From positions 1-64,000 of the forward strand of contig CAZYMS010000006.1 of the NCBI GenBank assembly GCA_964648985.1: a stretch of DNA of 64,000 nt, written 5' to 3'. The position numbers and the translations under genes were made by a program. Position 1 is the first letter of the stretch. Every line of letters starts with the position of its first letter. Under the pieces are notes generated by a model. It was not told where the DNA came from. It ran no database searches and saw only the letters and a program-made list of their open reading frames with translations. The DNA comes from JAEUSE01 sp964648985 (GTDB lineage Bacteria; Patescibacteriota; Doudnabacteria; UBA920). Of this stretch, positions 1-7,853 are shown piece after piece.

Positions 1-1
1 T

Positions 2-76
2 TGGTAGCGCTACCGGGAATCGAACCCGGATTTTGTGGATGAGAACCACATATCCTAACCATTAGATGATAGCGCC
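2..76 (-). tRNA. tRNA-Glu (anticodon CUC)
   Basis: On the minus strand a full cloverleaf can be read. The acceptor stem is GGCGCTA/TAGCGCT with a G-U first pair, the D-arm contains TAATGGTTAG, the anticodon stem is TGTGG/CCACA around loop TTCTCAT, and the T-arm is CCGGG-TTCGATT-CCCGG. The 3' CCA is encoded. Anticodon CTC reads GAG glutamate codons, and the D-arm is typical of bacterial tRNA-Glu. No intron is visible. Confidence 0.95.
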
Positions 77-196
77 CGAATTGGAATTGCGAAGCTAGAA
101 TTACGAATTATCTATAAATACTAAGGGATTCAAAATTCTTTGCTTACGTATATTACGATATATGAGCTTAAAAATCAAGGTCTTTTCGTGGAGTGA

Positions 197-208
197 TATA
201 ATTAGTGT
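197..208 (+). promoter_or_regulatory. -10 box of a leaderless promoter
   Basis: A perfect TATAAT at 197-202 is followed by six bases and then the ATG at 209, so transcription would start at or within a base or two of the start codon. No clear -35 box is seen. The same spacing recurs before lgt, alaS and two glycosyltransferases in this window. Confidence 0.55.
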
Positions 209-340
209 ATGAGTAAATATCGTGTTGCAATTTTATTAGGTTTAAGTGTTGTTTTACTAGCTGCGGGTTGTACAAAACAGCCTTTGCCAAGAGAGGTGCC
301 GAGCTCACCTACAGCTTCATATAATCAGCTACCGAAATAG
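209..340 (+). CDS. Small lipoprotein (43 aa)
   Basis: This short frame starts at the ATG six bases after a TATAAT and has no Shine-Dalgarno site, so the mRNA is probably leaderless. The product has a basic start (MSKYR), a hydrophobic stretch and a lipobox-like LAAGC with the cysteine at residue 21, then a short Pro/Ser-rich tail of about 20 residues with no recognisable domain. It would be lipidated by Lgt, which is encoded at 7854, and held on the outer face of the membrane. A terminator follows at 378-407. The alanine at -3 of the lipobox is less usual than leucine. Its function is unknown, but signal, stop and terminator together make a real gene likely. Confidence 0.6.
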   Translation: MSKYRVAILLGLSVVLLAAGCTKQPLPREVPSSPTASYNQLPK

Positions 341-345
341 CACTA

Positions 346-441
346 AGCCATTTAAACATGTGAACATATAAGCATGTAAAATGCCCGAAAGTTACCTCGG
401 GCATTTTTGTTTAAATGTTTATATAATTACCTGTTTATATG
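346..441. repeat. AT-rich inverted repeat (ACATATAA word family)
   Basis: Words of the type AACATGTGAACATATAAGC on the left recur in reverse complement on the right (TTTATATAATTACCTGTTTATATG), with a GC-rich terminator stem at the centre. Similar words occur at 55687-55725. It is one of several hairpin-forming spacer families in this window. Confidence 0.5.
378..407. terminator. Bidirectional intrinsic terminator
   Basis: Stem AAAATGCCCGA/TCGGGCATTTT with an 8-nt loop lies between convergent genes. It is followed by TTTTTGTTT on the plus strand and a T-rich run on the minus strand, so it can serve both the lipoprotein gene and scpB. Confidence 0.85.
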
Positions 442-444
442 TTC

Positions 445-1251
445 TTAGGCTTCTTCCTCGTCCTCTTCATCATCATCATCTATAAACTCATCTTCTTCTG
501 AGGTAGGTACTTCGTTACTGGCAATGGGTGCAGTAGTAGCTTGTGGTTCTGCCCAAATGTCCTCAGTAGGAGGTTCGTTGGATGTAGCAAGTGGTTGAGC
601 ATAGGGAGTTGGCTCCTGGTACATGGGTCCACCGACTGGGTCTTGGAAACTGTGGGTCGCTGGCGCTGGGCTCGCATGAGGTTCGGTAATGGAAGCTGGT
701 GCATCGGGTGCCTCAGCTTTTGTTTGTGGAGTTTCGGGAAGTTTTATGCTTTCTGTAAGTTTTTGGAATTCAGGAAGATCGGCTACACTTTGCATGCCCA
801 TATGCTGCAGAAATTCAGTGGTGACTTGATAGAGGTTACTACGGCTATCATCCGGATTTTGTATTTTTTCAATAAGCCCACGCATAAGCAATTGGCGAAT
901 GGAATACTGACAGTTTACACCGCGAATCGCTTCTATCTCTGCTTTGGATATTGGTTGCCTGTAGGCAATTATGCCGAGTACTTCTACCGTAGCATCTGTA
1001 AGTTTTTCACGTAGGTCCGCTGTTAGAAATGCCTTTACTTGATCCACATTTTTTGGGTGGGTCCCAAGCTGCCACTGACCATTTGCTTCCATAAGGACAA
1101 TTCCGGAATCTTTACGCAGGGTCGCCAATTCTTGGAGAGCAGTAAGTGTCAGTTCCTGGCTTACCCCAAGAATATTTGCAAGTTGATGTGTGGTAACTGG
1201 TTTACTTGCAACAAAGAGAATGCTTTCTAGTTTGGGAATTAATTCATTCAT
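445..1251 (-). CDS. scpB: SMC-Scp complex subunit ScpB
   Basis: This is the segregation and condensation protein B, the winged-helix partner that binds ScpA and the SMC ATPase to organise and separate chromosomes. Residues 1-185 match the family: an N-terminal helix (LESILFVASKPVTTHQLANILGV), then paired winged-helix domains with the typical VLGIIAYRQPISKAEIEAIRG and SIRQLLMRGLIEK segments. Residues 186-268 are a Pro/Ala/Glu-rich tail ending in an acidic run (DEFIDDDDEEDEEEA), longer than the roughly 200-residue norm and probably disordered. There is no Shine-Dalgarno site before the ATG. scpA is 400 bp upstream on the same strand, so scpA, the 78-aa membrane protein and scpB probably form one transcription unit. 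Confidence 0.93.
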   Translation of the reverse strand: MNELIPKLESILFVASKPVTTHQLANILGVSQELTLTALQELATLRKDSGIVLMEANGQWQLGTHPKNVDQVKAFLTADLREKLTDATVEVLGIIAYRQPISKAEIEAIRGVNCQYSIRQLLMRGLIEKIQNPDDSRSNLYQVTTEFLQHMGMQSVADLPEFQKLTESIKLPETPQTKAEAPDAPASITEPHASPAPATHSFQDPVGGPMYQEPTPYAQPLATSNEPPTEDIWAEPQATTAPIASNEVPTSEEDEFIDDDDEEDEEEA

Positions 1252-1373
1252 AGGTTAGAGTGATTAGGGTTATAGGGTGTGGCTGCCGGTATAGTATTTA
1301 GTGAGGAGTGTGTGGACTTAATATCTCCCGCCACAGACCAAACAGGCCGCTACAACTTACAACGCATTATTAA

Positions 1374-1610
1374 TTAGTTTCCACTGAATACAAAGAGCCA
1401 AATGCCAGCACCAATAAGAACAATTGCTGCTATGACAATTTGCACCTGATTACCAAGTAGGCGTTTACCTTCTGGTGCATCTTCAGGCATTTTAATTATT
1501 CCTGCAGCAAGGAGCCATTTCTGTACCGTAAAATACCATGGCTCGTATAGAGTAGTGCCGTAGAGGTATCCGGCGAGTATTAAGAGAGTGGCTAAAAGTT
1601 CTCGATTCAT
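1374..1610 (-). CDS. Small two-TM membrane protein
   Basis: This 78-residue protein lies between scpA and scpB on the same strand. It has a hydrophobic N-terminal segment (LLATLLILAGYLYG), a polar middle of about 25 residues, and a second strongly hydrophobic segment near the C-terminus (VIAAIVLIGAGIWLFVF). I recognise no family. Its position suggests co-transcription with the condensin subunits, but nothing in the sequence ties it to chromosome segregation. Confidence 0.7.
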   Translation of the reverse strand: MNRELLATLLILAGYLYGTTLYEPWYFTVQKWLLAAGIIKMPEDAPEGKRLLGNQVQIVIAAIVLIGAGIWLFVFSGN

Positions 1611-1647
1611 GACATAAAATGCTAATGGCTACGCATGGGGGCGCGAG

Positions 1648-2385
1648 TTAAGAATTCTCAGAGAGTGAGGCTTGTTCGACTTTGCGTATGGTCATATCCG
1701 TAAAGAGTGCATCTTGCTCTACGCTAAATATACGCTGCTTAACTAGTTCGAGGAGGGCAAGGAATGTCACTATGACTTCAGATTTGTTTTTCGCCTGAGC
1801 AATAACGCTTGAAAGCTTCGTCTCTATTTGTTTGGAAAGAAGACCTTGCAGGTGAGTAATTTTTTCCTGAATAGATATAGCTTCTTTTATACGAGCTTTT
1901 GGTAAGCTATCAAGCTCTTTAAGTTCACTCAGTACTTTCAATATACCATTGTAGAGCTCTCTGCCCGTAACCGAAGGATCGGGGAAAAAGCTTATTCTCT
2001 GTGAAAACACCAGCGTGCGTGTAAAGCTTTGCTCTTGTTTTGCATCAAGTATTTTCAGATGCCGCGCTACTTCGCGGAATTGTTTATAGAGTAGTAACTG
2101 AGTCTCGAGAGGGACTCCAGCGTCTTCTTCGTCTGTTTCTATTTCCAGTGTAGGTAATATTGCTTTTGATTTAATAACCAAAAGCTTTGCCGCGATAGCT
2201 AAAAAGTCCGAAAGGGAAGTAGGGTCTATCTCTTCCAATTTGCGAACATACTGCAAAAACTGTTCAGTAACCTGTGCCAATGCTACATCAGTTATGTTCA
2301 GCTTCTGTTCTTCAATTAAAGAGAGTAAGAGGTCTAATGGACCTTCGAATTCGTGCTGTGCAAGTTTTATGCTGTGCTGCTCCAT
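1648..2385 (-). CDS. scpA: Segregation and condensation protein A (ScpA kleisin)
   Basis: ScpA is the kleisin that bridges the SMC heads and binds ScpB. The N-terminus is diagnostic: FEGPLDLLLSLIEEQKLNITDVALAQVTEQFLQY matches the SMC neck-binding helix region, followed by FLAIAAKLLVIKSKAILP. The C-terminal winged helix (IVTFLALLELVKQRIFSVEQDALFTDMTI) binds the SMC cap. At 245 residues it is full length. The gene starts 5 bp after the stop of the YbaK-like gene upstream, so the two are probably co-transcribed. No Shine-Dalgarno site is present. Confidence 0.93.
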   Translation of the reverse strand: MEQHSIKLAQHEFEGPLDLLLSLIEEQKLNITDVALAQVTEQFLQYVRKLEEIDPTSLSDFLAIAAKLLVIKSKAILPTLEIETDEEDAGVPLETQLLLYKQFREVARHLKILDAKQEQSFTRTLVFSQRISFFPDPSVTGRELYNGILKVLSELKELDSLPKARIKEAISIQEKITHLQGLLSKQIETKLSSVIAQAKNKSEVIVTFLALLELVKQRIFSVEQDALFTDMTIRKVEQASLSENS

Positions 2386-2390
2386 GGGTG

Positions 2391-3014
2391 CTATTTTGCA
2401 AAGTTGCCAAGAATTGGTTCCGTTGCTTTAAAAAATGGTTTTGAGGGTACTTTTACACTTTCGGTAAAGCTTCCCGCGGTGAAGATAATATTTTTGTTGA
2501 GAGTCAGTTTTTTGTCCATGAATAACGGTAGGTCGTATATCTCAAGTGGCGCGAGTAAATATTTAGTGTTTAGTTTTGCAGCAATGTCTTTTTCTTTTGC
2601 GATAGATGATTTAACTTTAATTGGTTTAGGTAATTTAGGATTCTGTTTTACAAGTTTCTTGTAAAGCTTACTTTGTACGTCAAATACAAACGCATCTATT
2701 TTCTTAAAGTCTAAGTGTTTTCCCGCAGGCACTGCTACAAGCACGAGACTATATTTTTCTACTTTCGGTGCTGGGGTTGGCGCCGCTTTTAATTTACTCG
2801 TTTTTGCGACTTTCTTTGGCGCCGCTGCAGGCTCTGGAAATTCAGTTACAAAAGCTAAAGGTTTATCAAATTTAACCAACACCGTTTTAACAACTTCTTT
2901 GGGGTTTATATGTTGCGTTTCTGCTGCATTGAATGCAGTATACACTTTACGGTGCTTAATGACTTCAAACTTAACACCCTCTGCTTCTAAAAACTTTTGA
3001 ATCTTTTTGTCCAT
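2391..3014 (-). CDS. YbaK/aminoacyl-tRNA deacylase domain protein
   Basis: The N-terminal VKFEVIKHRKVYTAFNAAE and PKEVVKTVLVKFDKPLAFV segments match the YbaK/ProRS-associated (INS) fold, which hydrolyses mischarged aminoacyl-tRNAs in trans. Residues about 62-86 are an Ala/Lys/Pro-rich insertion (PAAAPKKVAKTSKLKAAPTP) that splits the domain. The remainder (YSLVLVAVPAGKHLDFKKI, then KYLLAPLEIYDLPLFMDKKL and IIFTAGSFTESVKV) follows the usual order. It lies directly upstream of scpA. The tRNA specificity cannot be read from sequence, and an activity on non-cognate Cys- or Ala-tRNA is only a family-level inference. Confidence 0.8.
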   Translation of the reverse strand: MDKKIQKFLEAEGVKFEVIKHRKVYTAFNAAETQHINPKEVVKTVLVKFDKPLAFVTEFPEPAAAPKKVAKTSKLKAAPTPAPKVEKYSLVLVAVPAGKHLDFKKIDAFVFDVQSKLYKKLVKQNPKLPKPIKVKSSIAKEKDIAAKLNTKYLLAPLEIYDLPLFMDKKLTLNKNIIFTAGSFTESVKVPSKPFFKATEPILGNFAK

Positions 3015-3079
3015 ATGGTGAGCGCGGAGTTACAAATTATTGAACCATCCCTCATTGGCAGGTGCGCCGGAGAGGTGGA

Positions 3080-4537
3080 TTAAGGATTACGTATAAGGAG
3101 TAAAACCCTTATGTGGTAGGTTGTAATGACAACCGCAATGAGTATTAACAGCCACACGGGAACGTACAAGCTTGCGGCCCAAATGGTTACAAAACCATAT
3201 CCAAGTGTGCACGCAATAACCAATAATGATCGCCAGGCAGATGGCCGCGCCGCCCTTGGGAGGCTGTAATTTAATTGTAGCAAAAGTGGGGGATAAAGCC
3301 ACATGGTAAAAGCAGAAAGGCAAGCCGAGAGTACGAGTAGAAAAAATGGTTGTTTAAATGCTGGTATGAATAGAGATACGCACAAGATGGCTATGCCGAG
3401 GAATGCTGTCAGTATACTCAGATGTCCGTGCGGGAAGACGCCTAATTGTTTTATTGATCTATTATTCCAGTGCTGTAGAGGAAGGAGTATGCGGCTGAGT
3501 AGGCGACCAATGGCGTCCAGTATGGTCAAGTTGGCCATAATAAATATGAGTGTGCCCGCTATGCCGAAAAGAGTCCCAAGATAAGGAAAGAATGTGTTGA
3601 GGGTAAATATCTCCGCCTTAAGTACTCCAAAACCTTGCGCGGTACCAATGGGTAATAAAATGCGGCCGAGATATGCAAGGAGGAATATGGAAAACACATT
3701 CGCCATTACAAACAGGAGCGCGTGTTCTTTATTTATAAACGCAAACCACTTTTTAAAGTTAGAGATTGACTCTGTACTTTCCAGCTCAATGTCGCTCGAA
3801 GCTGTGGATTGGGAATTGGATATTTTCGCCTTCCAGTTTACCCCATAACCTTTATCGGCTATCCATTCGCTTTGCACTAGGTTGAGGACACCTGCGACTC
3901 CGCCGTATGCGAGAGCCCCAACAAAATCAAAGCGAGGCAAGCCTTGGGGTATGTAGCCAAAATTAAATAAGCCGCGCAATCCCTCCCAAAAAGTCTCAGC
4001 ATTAAACTTTACTATAACTACTAAGAGGATAATGCTAAGGGCTATACTCAGCCCAATGCGCGATATCTTTTCAAGAACTTTATAAATATTTGGTTTTCGG
4101 AATACTACTACAGCGAGTCCAAGTAATGCCACGGCGAGTAAGAGTCCAATGTTACGTTCGTGTCCCGCGGGCGCATTAAAAATAACCGCTAAAATATTTC
4201 CCGCTGTGCTCATCCACGCAGGCCACATAAGTGCTGCTATAACTGTGAGTGCGAATACAATTGCGAGCCAAATTTTATTTTGTACCAACGCTTCCTCTAC
4301 GCGTTTTCCAGTAACAAGTGTATAGCGCTCTATTTCTATATTTACGACAAATTGCAGTAGTAGGATTATCAATAGCGGCCACAATAACCCCAATCCAAAG
4401 TTTGCAACCAAGCTTGGCCATAGAAGCATTTCTCCGCCATTAAGCGATAGCGCAATAAACACGATGCTTGGCCCAAGCATGGACAACAAAGATTTAGTGA
4501 GTGGTGGAAAAGGTTTTTGTTTTTCTATTAAAGACAT
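3080..4537 (-). CDS. Nramp-like divalent metal transporter
   Basis: This is a 485-residue polytopic membrane protein with about 11 hydrophobic segments. The first segment, GPSIVFIALSLNGGEMLLWP, followed by NIEIERYTLVTGKRVEEAL, is laid out like the Nramp (SLC11) family, whose members carry Mn2+, Fe2+ or related ions with protons. The DPGN metal-binding motif of classical Nramps is not present in TM1; NGGE occupies that area. Substrate is therefore uncertain and it may belong to an Nramp-related magnesium or non-canonical branch. A soluble loop around residues 230-262 is rich in Ser/Glu. It lies 10 bp downstream of aspS on the same strand, so it is probably read through from the T-box-controlled transcript. 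Confidence 0.7.
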   Translation of the reverse strand: MSLIEKQKPFPPLTKSLLSMLGPSIVFIALSLNGGEMLLWPSLVANFGLGLLWPLLIILLLQFVVNIEIERYTLVTGKRVEEALVQNKIWLAIVFALTVIAALMWPAWMSTAGNILAVIFNAPAGHERNIGLLLAVALLGLAVVVFRKPNIYKVLEKISRIGLSIALSIILLVVIVKFNAETFWEGLRGLFNFGYIPQGLPRFDFVGALAYGGVAGVLNLVQSEWIADKGYGVNWKAKISNSQSTASSDIELESTESISNFKKWFAFINKEHALLFVMANVFSIFLLAYLGRILLPIGTAQGFGVLKAEIFTLNTFFPYLGTLFGIAGTLIFIMANLTILDAIGRLLSRILLPLQHWNNRSIKQLGVFPHGHLSILTAFLGIAILCVSLFIPAFKQPFFLLVLSACLSAFTMWLYPPLLLQLNYSLPRAARPSAWRSLLVIACTLGYGFVTIWAASLYVPVWLLILIAVVITTYHIRVLLLIRNP

Positions 4538-4547
4538 TGCTGTACGA

Positions 4548-6320
4548 TTATTTCTTTACCGGTAAGTCAAGTTTTATATGGAGCTCTTTAAGTTGTTTTT
4601 CGTCTACCGTGCCCGGCGCGGACATCATAAGATCTTCCGCACTTCCGTTTTTCGGGAAAGCAATAACTTCGCGAATGTTTGGCTCGTCCATTAGTACCAT
4701 AAACAAGCGGTCGAGGCCAAATGCGCAACCTCCGTGCGGCGGTGCGCCGTATTCAAATGCGCGAATCATACCACCAAATTTTTCATCAACTGTAGCACGG
4801 TCTATGCCTACCACGCCAAAGGCCTTGTACATAACCTCGGGATTAAAGTTGCGAATGGCGCCGCTACATATTTCATATCCATTGGCCACCATGTCGTACT
4901 GGTCCGCTTTAATTTGCAGTGGATCTTCAGACTCTAAAGCAGTGAGGCCACCTTGCGGCATGGAAAATGGATTATGGGAAAAGTCTACTCTCTGTTCAGT
5001 GTCGCTCCATTCGTACATTGGGAAATCGGTAATCCATGCGAGTGCGACAATGCTTGGATCTTTTAGACCAAAGTCGTCACCAAGTTGACTGCGAAGTTTG
5101 CCAAGTACTTTGTTTACGGTGTTTCGTTCATCTGCACCAAAGAAAATGATGTCGCCATCGCCTGCGTTTGTTTTGCGTACAATAGTCGCAACTTCGTCTT
5201 CGCTCATGAATTTGAGTATGGGTGATTTCTTTTCCCCATTCTCTAGAACTATGTATGCTAACCCGCCTGCGCCTTCGCGTTTTACCAGCTCGGTTAACGT
5301 ATCTATTTGGCTACGGGTGAGTCTGCTCCCGCCTTCGCAGCGAATGGCTTTAACGCATCCACCGTTTTTAATAGCGTTTGCAAATACACTGAAGCCAGTA
5401 TCTATTAGGTCTTCGGTAAGCTCAACCATCTCCATACCAAAACGGAGATCTGGTTTATCACTCCCATACTTTTCCAATGCTTCAGCGTAGGGAATGCGGG
5501 GCACAGGTTTTTGCATAACTTTTTTACCTGCAAAGTCTTCCACTAAAGATACTATGAGTGGTTCCATCTCATTCCATACAATTTCGCCTTGTGTAGCAAA
5601 ACTCATTTCCAAATCGAGTTGATAAAATTCTCCTGGGTGTCGGTCTGCCCTTGGATCTTCATCGCGGAAGCACGGGGCTATTTGGTAGTACCGAGGAAGA
5701 CCGCCGACCATGAGCAGCTGTTTAAACTGTTGTGGCGCCTGCGGGAGTGCATAGAAGGTTCCAGGGTGTATGCGCGATGGCACGAGGAAATCACGCGCAC
5801 CTTCAGGAGAACTTGAGGTGAGAATTGGTGTGGTAACTTCAATAAATTCATGCTGCATCATGTACTGACGAATGCGCATGTTGTAATCCGCTCTCAACTT
5901 CAACATCTTTTGCATTTTCTCACGGCGCAAGTCAAGAAAACGATACTTAAGTCGCATGTCTTCATTGATGTTGCTTTCTTGGTGGAAAATGGGAAAGGGA
6001 AGCGGCTTGCTTGTATTGAGTACAACAAGTTCCGATACTACTATTTCCATGCTCCCAGTGGCTATATTGGGGTTGACCAGCTTTTCGTCTCGTTTGACCA
6101 CTGTGCCAGTGGCTTGTAGTACAAATTCATCACGAATCTTACTCGCAACTTCAAACGCTTCTGCCGTTTCTGGATGAATAGTAAGTTGCACAATGCCCGT
6201 GTGGTCGCGAAGGTCTATAAATATAAGACCGCCGTGGTCGCGGGTGCTCGCGGCCCAGCCTGCTACGGTTACTTGTTCTCCTGCCTTAGCAGGTGTGTTC
6301 AGTGATAATGTTCTTTGCAT
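4548..6320 (-). CDS. aspS: Aspartyl-tRNA synthetase
   Basis: This class II synthetase charges tRNA-Asp (or tRNA-Asp and tRNA-Asn in the non-discriminating form). Visible landmarks are the OB-fold anticodon domain (TVAGWAASTRDHGGLIFIDLRDHTG), the YRFLDLRR linker, motif 2 (YYQIAPCFRDEDPRADRHPGEFYQLD) and motif 3 (FEYGAPPHGGCAFGLDRLFM). The bacterial GAD insertion lies around residues 290-420. Full length is 590 residues. The start is ATG without SD. Upstream lie a spacer inverted repeat (6328-6450) and a T-box leader (6449-6635), so expression is probably controlled by the charging state of a tRNA. Whether it also charges tRNA-Asn depends on whether gatCAB exists elsewhere. Confidence 0.97.
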   Translation of the reverse strand: MQRTLSLNTPAKAGEQVTVAGWAASTRDHGGLIFIDLRDHTGIVQLTIHPETAEAFEVASKIRDEFVLQATGTVVKRDEKLVNPNIATGSMEIVVSELVVLNTSKPLPFPIFHQESNINEDMRLKYRFLDLRREKMQKMLKLRADYNMRIRQYMMQHEFIEVTTPILTSSSPEGARDFLVPSRIHPGTFYALPQAPQQFKQLLMVGGLPRYYQIAPCFRDEDPRADRHPGEFYQLDLEMSFATQGEIVWNEMEPLIVSLVEDFAGKKVMQKPVPRIPYAEALEKYGSDKPDLRFGMEMVELTEDLIDTGFSVFANAIKNGGCVKAIRCEGGSRLTRSQIDTLTELVKREGAGGLAYIVLENGEKKSPILKFMSEDEVATIVRKTNAGDGDIIFFGADERNTVNKVLGKLRSQLGDDFGLKDPSIVALAWITDFPMYEWSDTEQRVDFSHNPFSMPQGGLTALESEDPLQIKADQYDMVANGYEICSGAIRNFNPEVMYKAFGVVGIDRATVDEKFGGMIRAFEYGAPPHGGCAFGLDRLFMVLMDEPNIREVIAFPKNGSAEDLMMSAPGTVDEKQLKELHIKLDLPVKK

Positions 6321-6327
6321 AATTTTT

Positions 6328-6450
6328 GAAAATTACAAATCTCAAATGCCAAATCACAAATAAATTCCAATCTAGAAAATTTCAATAATCAACATATGAA
6401 GTATCTGTTTAAATATTGGAAATTGGGATTTATGTGTTATTTGATGCTTA
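6328..6450. repeat. Spacer inverted repeat, family A (CAAATAAATTCCAA)
   Basis: The left half has CAAATCTCAAATGCC and CACAAATAAATTCCAATC; the right half has AATATTGGAAATTGGGATTT and GTGTTATTTGATGCTT. The two halves are imperfect reverse complements. Copies with the same words occur at 22556-22690 and 58930-59062. Here the element lies between the T-box terminator and the aspS start codon, so it would be part of the aspS 5' UTR. Confidence 0.65.
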
Positions 6451-6635
6451 ATAAATAAAGAACCCTTACAGGCCAACCATGATTTAACATGACTGGCTTG
6501 TAAGGGCGCTTATGGCGCGGTGCCACCTTACTTTGATCTCTTTTTGCTGTAACGGGCGTACCCGGAAAGTTCTAATAGTCGCTTTGCGACGTTCTTCTCT
6601 CAGCTCAGCTGTGTTGCAGCGTCAATGCTTTTATT
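6449..6635 (-). promoter_or_regulatory. T-box riboswitch leader of aspS
   Basis: On the minus strand AAGGTGGCACCGCG (6517-6530) matches the conserved T-box sequence that pairs with the NCCA end of uncharged tRNA. A Stem I-like helix (GCTGCAAC/GTTACAGC) containing a GTCGC-AAA-GCGAC hairpin lies 5' of it, and a strong terminator (6463-6506) lies 3', in the normal order. A TATACT at 6642-6647 (minus strand) would start the RNA near 6635. I could not assign the specifier codon with confidence; an Asp codon is expected from the gene downstream. Confidence 0.8.
6463..6506 (-). terminator. T-box-controlled terminator before aspS
   Basis: A 19-bp near-perfect stem (CCCTTACAAGCCAGTCATG against CATGGTTGGCCTGTAAGGG, minus strand) with a 6-nt loop is followed by TTCTTTATTTATT. 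It lies just after the T-box sequence, as expected for transcription attenuation. Confidence 0.85.
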
Positions 6636-6721
6636 AATGTAAGTATAACGATATTGATTATTTTCAGCAAGCCGCCATTTTTCTTGGTCACATGATATAA
6701 TATTTTTGATCATAAAAAGGT

Positions 6722-6821
6722 NNNNNNNNNNNNNNNNNNNNNNNNNNNNNNNNNNNNNNNNNNNNNNNNNNNNNNNNNNNNNNNNNNNNNNNNNNNNNNN
6801 NNNNNNNNNNNNNNNNNNNNN
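6722..6821. other. Assembly gap (100 N)
   Basis: Exactly 100 N, so the size is a placeholder. Short matching sequence (ATAAAAAGGT and TAAAAAGGTA) lies on both sides, which may mean the flanks overlap or that a repeat caused the break. Confidence 0.99.
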
Positions 6822-6868
6822 TAAAAAGGTATAGGGCTGTTCTGGTCGGTAATATCTATAAAACGTCT

Positions 6869-7450
6869 ATGGCCTCAAAAAAAATTGTATTAGATTTAGA
6901 AACCCAGAATTCGTTTGATGATGTCGGCGGAAGGGGGAAGAACCACTTACTAAAAATTTCTGTATGCGGAGTATATTTTTCAGATACAGATAAGTATGCA
7001 ATATACGAAGAGCATGAAATGGGTAAGCTCGCACCATTACTCCAGACTGCGGACCAAATTATTGGATATAATATAAAAGATTTCGATTTTGAAGTATTAC
7101 AGCCGTATTTGAATTTTAATATTTTTGAAATCCCGTATTTAGATATTTTAGAAGAAATAGAAAAAGTACTTGGCCACCGGATTCGTTTGGAAGCGGTAGC
7201 GCAGGGGACTCTAGGGAGTGGTAAGTCCGGTACTGGACTACAAGCTATTTTATACTGGCGTAGTGGTCGTTTGGACGAGCTAAAAAAATATTGTTTGGAT
7301 GATGTAAAAGTAACTAAACAGGTCTACGAGTATGCTATGAAAAATAGAAAACTTCTATTCTCCGACTATTTCAGCATAAAAGAAATCCCCATAACCTTTG
7401 CCGAAGCAAAAGAGAGGGGACAAGTTTTCCATCAGGCGGGGCTGTTCTAG
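6869..7450 (+). CDS. DnaQ/RNase H-like 3'-5' exonuclease (YprB-type)
   Basis: The product is a 193-residue nuclease-fold protein. The acidic active-site motifs of the DEDD exonuclease superfamily are visible: DLET (Asp and Glu, residues 9-12), IIGYNIKDFD for the second Asp, and YCLDDVKVTKQVYEY for the fourth, which matches the Yx3D of the DEDDy branch. This pattern fits the YprB/ribonuclease-H-like domain that degrades single-stranded DNA or RNA. It stands alone after the gap, facing away from aspS. The family is well supported but the substrate is not known. Confidence 0.8.
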   Translation: MASKKIVLDLETQNSFDDVGGRGKNHLLKISVCGVYFSDTDKYAIYEEHEMGKLAPLLQTADQIIGYNIKDFDFEVLQPYLNFNIFEIPYLDILEEIEKVLGHRIRLEAVAQGTLGSGKSGTGLQAILYWRSGRLDELKKYCLDDVKVTKQVYEYAMKNRKLLFSDYFSIKEIPITFAEAKERGQVFHQAGLF

Positions 7451-7460
7451 GTTGGTTTAT

Positions 7461-7607
7461 TTAGGATGGGTGAGTCTCAATATTGCCAATGCTGGCAAAT
7501 AAAGAGCTAATTGTGAATCCATAACTGCAGCCTTCACACCGCCAGGTGTTTCCATGCTGGAGCATCCTCCCGCCGCATTTTGGACAAGTGAGCGTTATGA
7601 ACGTCAT
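7461..7607 (-). CDS. Small zinc-ribbon protein (48 aa)
   Basis: Short minus-strand frame with a strong Shine-Dalgarno AGGAGG (7611-7616) three bases before the ATG. The product has two CxxC knuckles, LTCPKCGGRM near residue 8 and WRCEGCSYG near residue 28, which form a typical single zinc ribbon. The rest is a short hydrophobic/polar tail. Such mini-ribbons bind nucleic acids or act as adaptors, but no specific role can be read. It converges on the exonuclease gene, with stops 10 bp apart. It belongs to the SD-led accessory gene class seen elsewhere in the window. Confidence 0.75.
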   Translation of the reverse strand: MTFITLTCPKCGGRMLQHGNTWRCEGCSYGFTISSLFASIGNIETHPS

Positions 7608-7841
7608 AGGCCTCCTCTGGTTACCAACAGTTCCGCGACTAGTAGTGTTGACTTATACTGATCCGCTGGCAATGGCGGACCGTTGCTGTAATCATACCCT
7701 TCTGAATTAAGAGCTAGAGAAATGCAGGAGTATCCTGGGCTTTCCTAGGCCTTAACAAGACATTTTGTAAACTTAATTATAATGACATATTAACAAAATT
7801 TTGTCAATTGTGGTTGAAGGGCATTATTCACGAATTTCAGG

Positions 7842-7853
7842 TATCATATACAT
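7842..7853 (+). promoter_or_regulatory. -10 box of leaderless lgt promoter
   Basis: TATCAT at 7842-7847 is followed by six bases and the lgt ATG. No SD site is present, so the transcript is likely leaderless. Confidence 0.45.

Noticed and set aside
7782..7807. Sigma-70 promoter for the zinc-ribbon gene (minus strand TTGACA with TATAAT)
   Set aside because: The spacer is 20 bases, too long for a confident call; kept only as a possibility.
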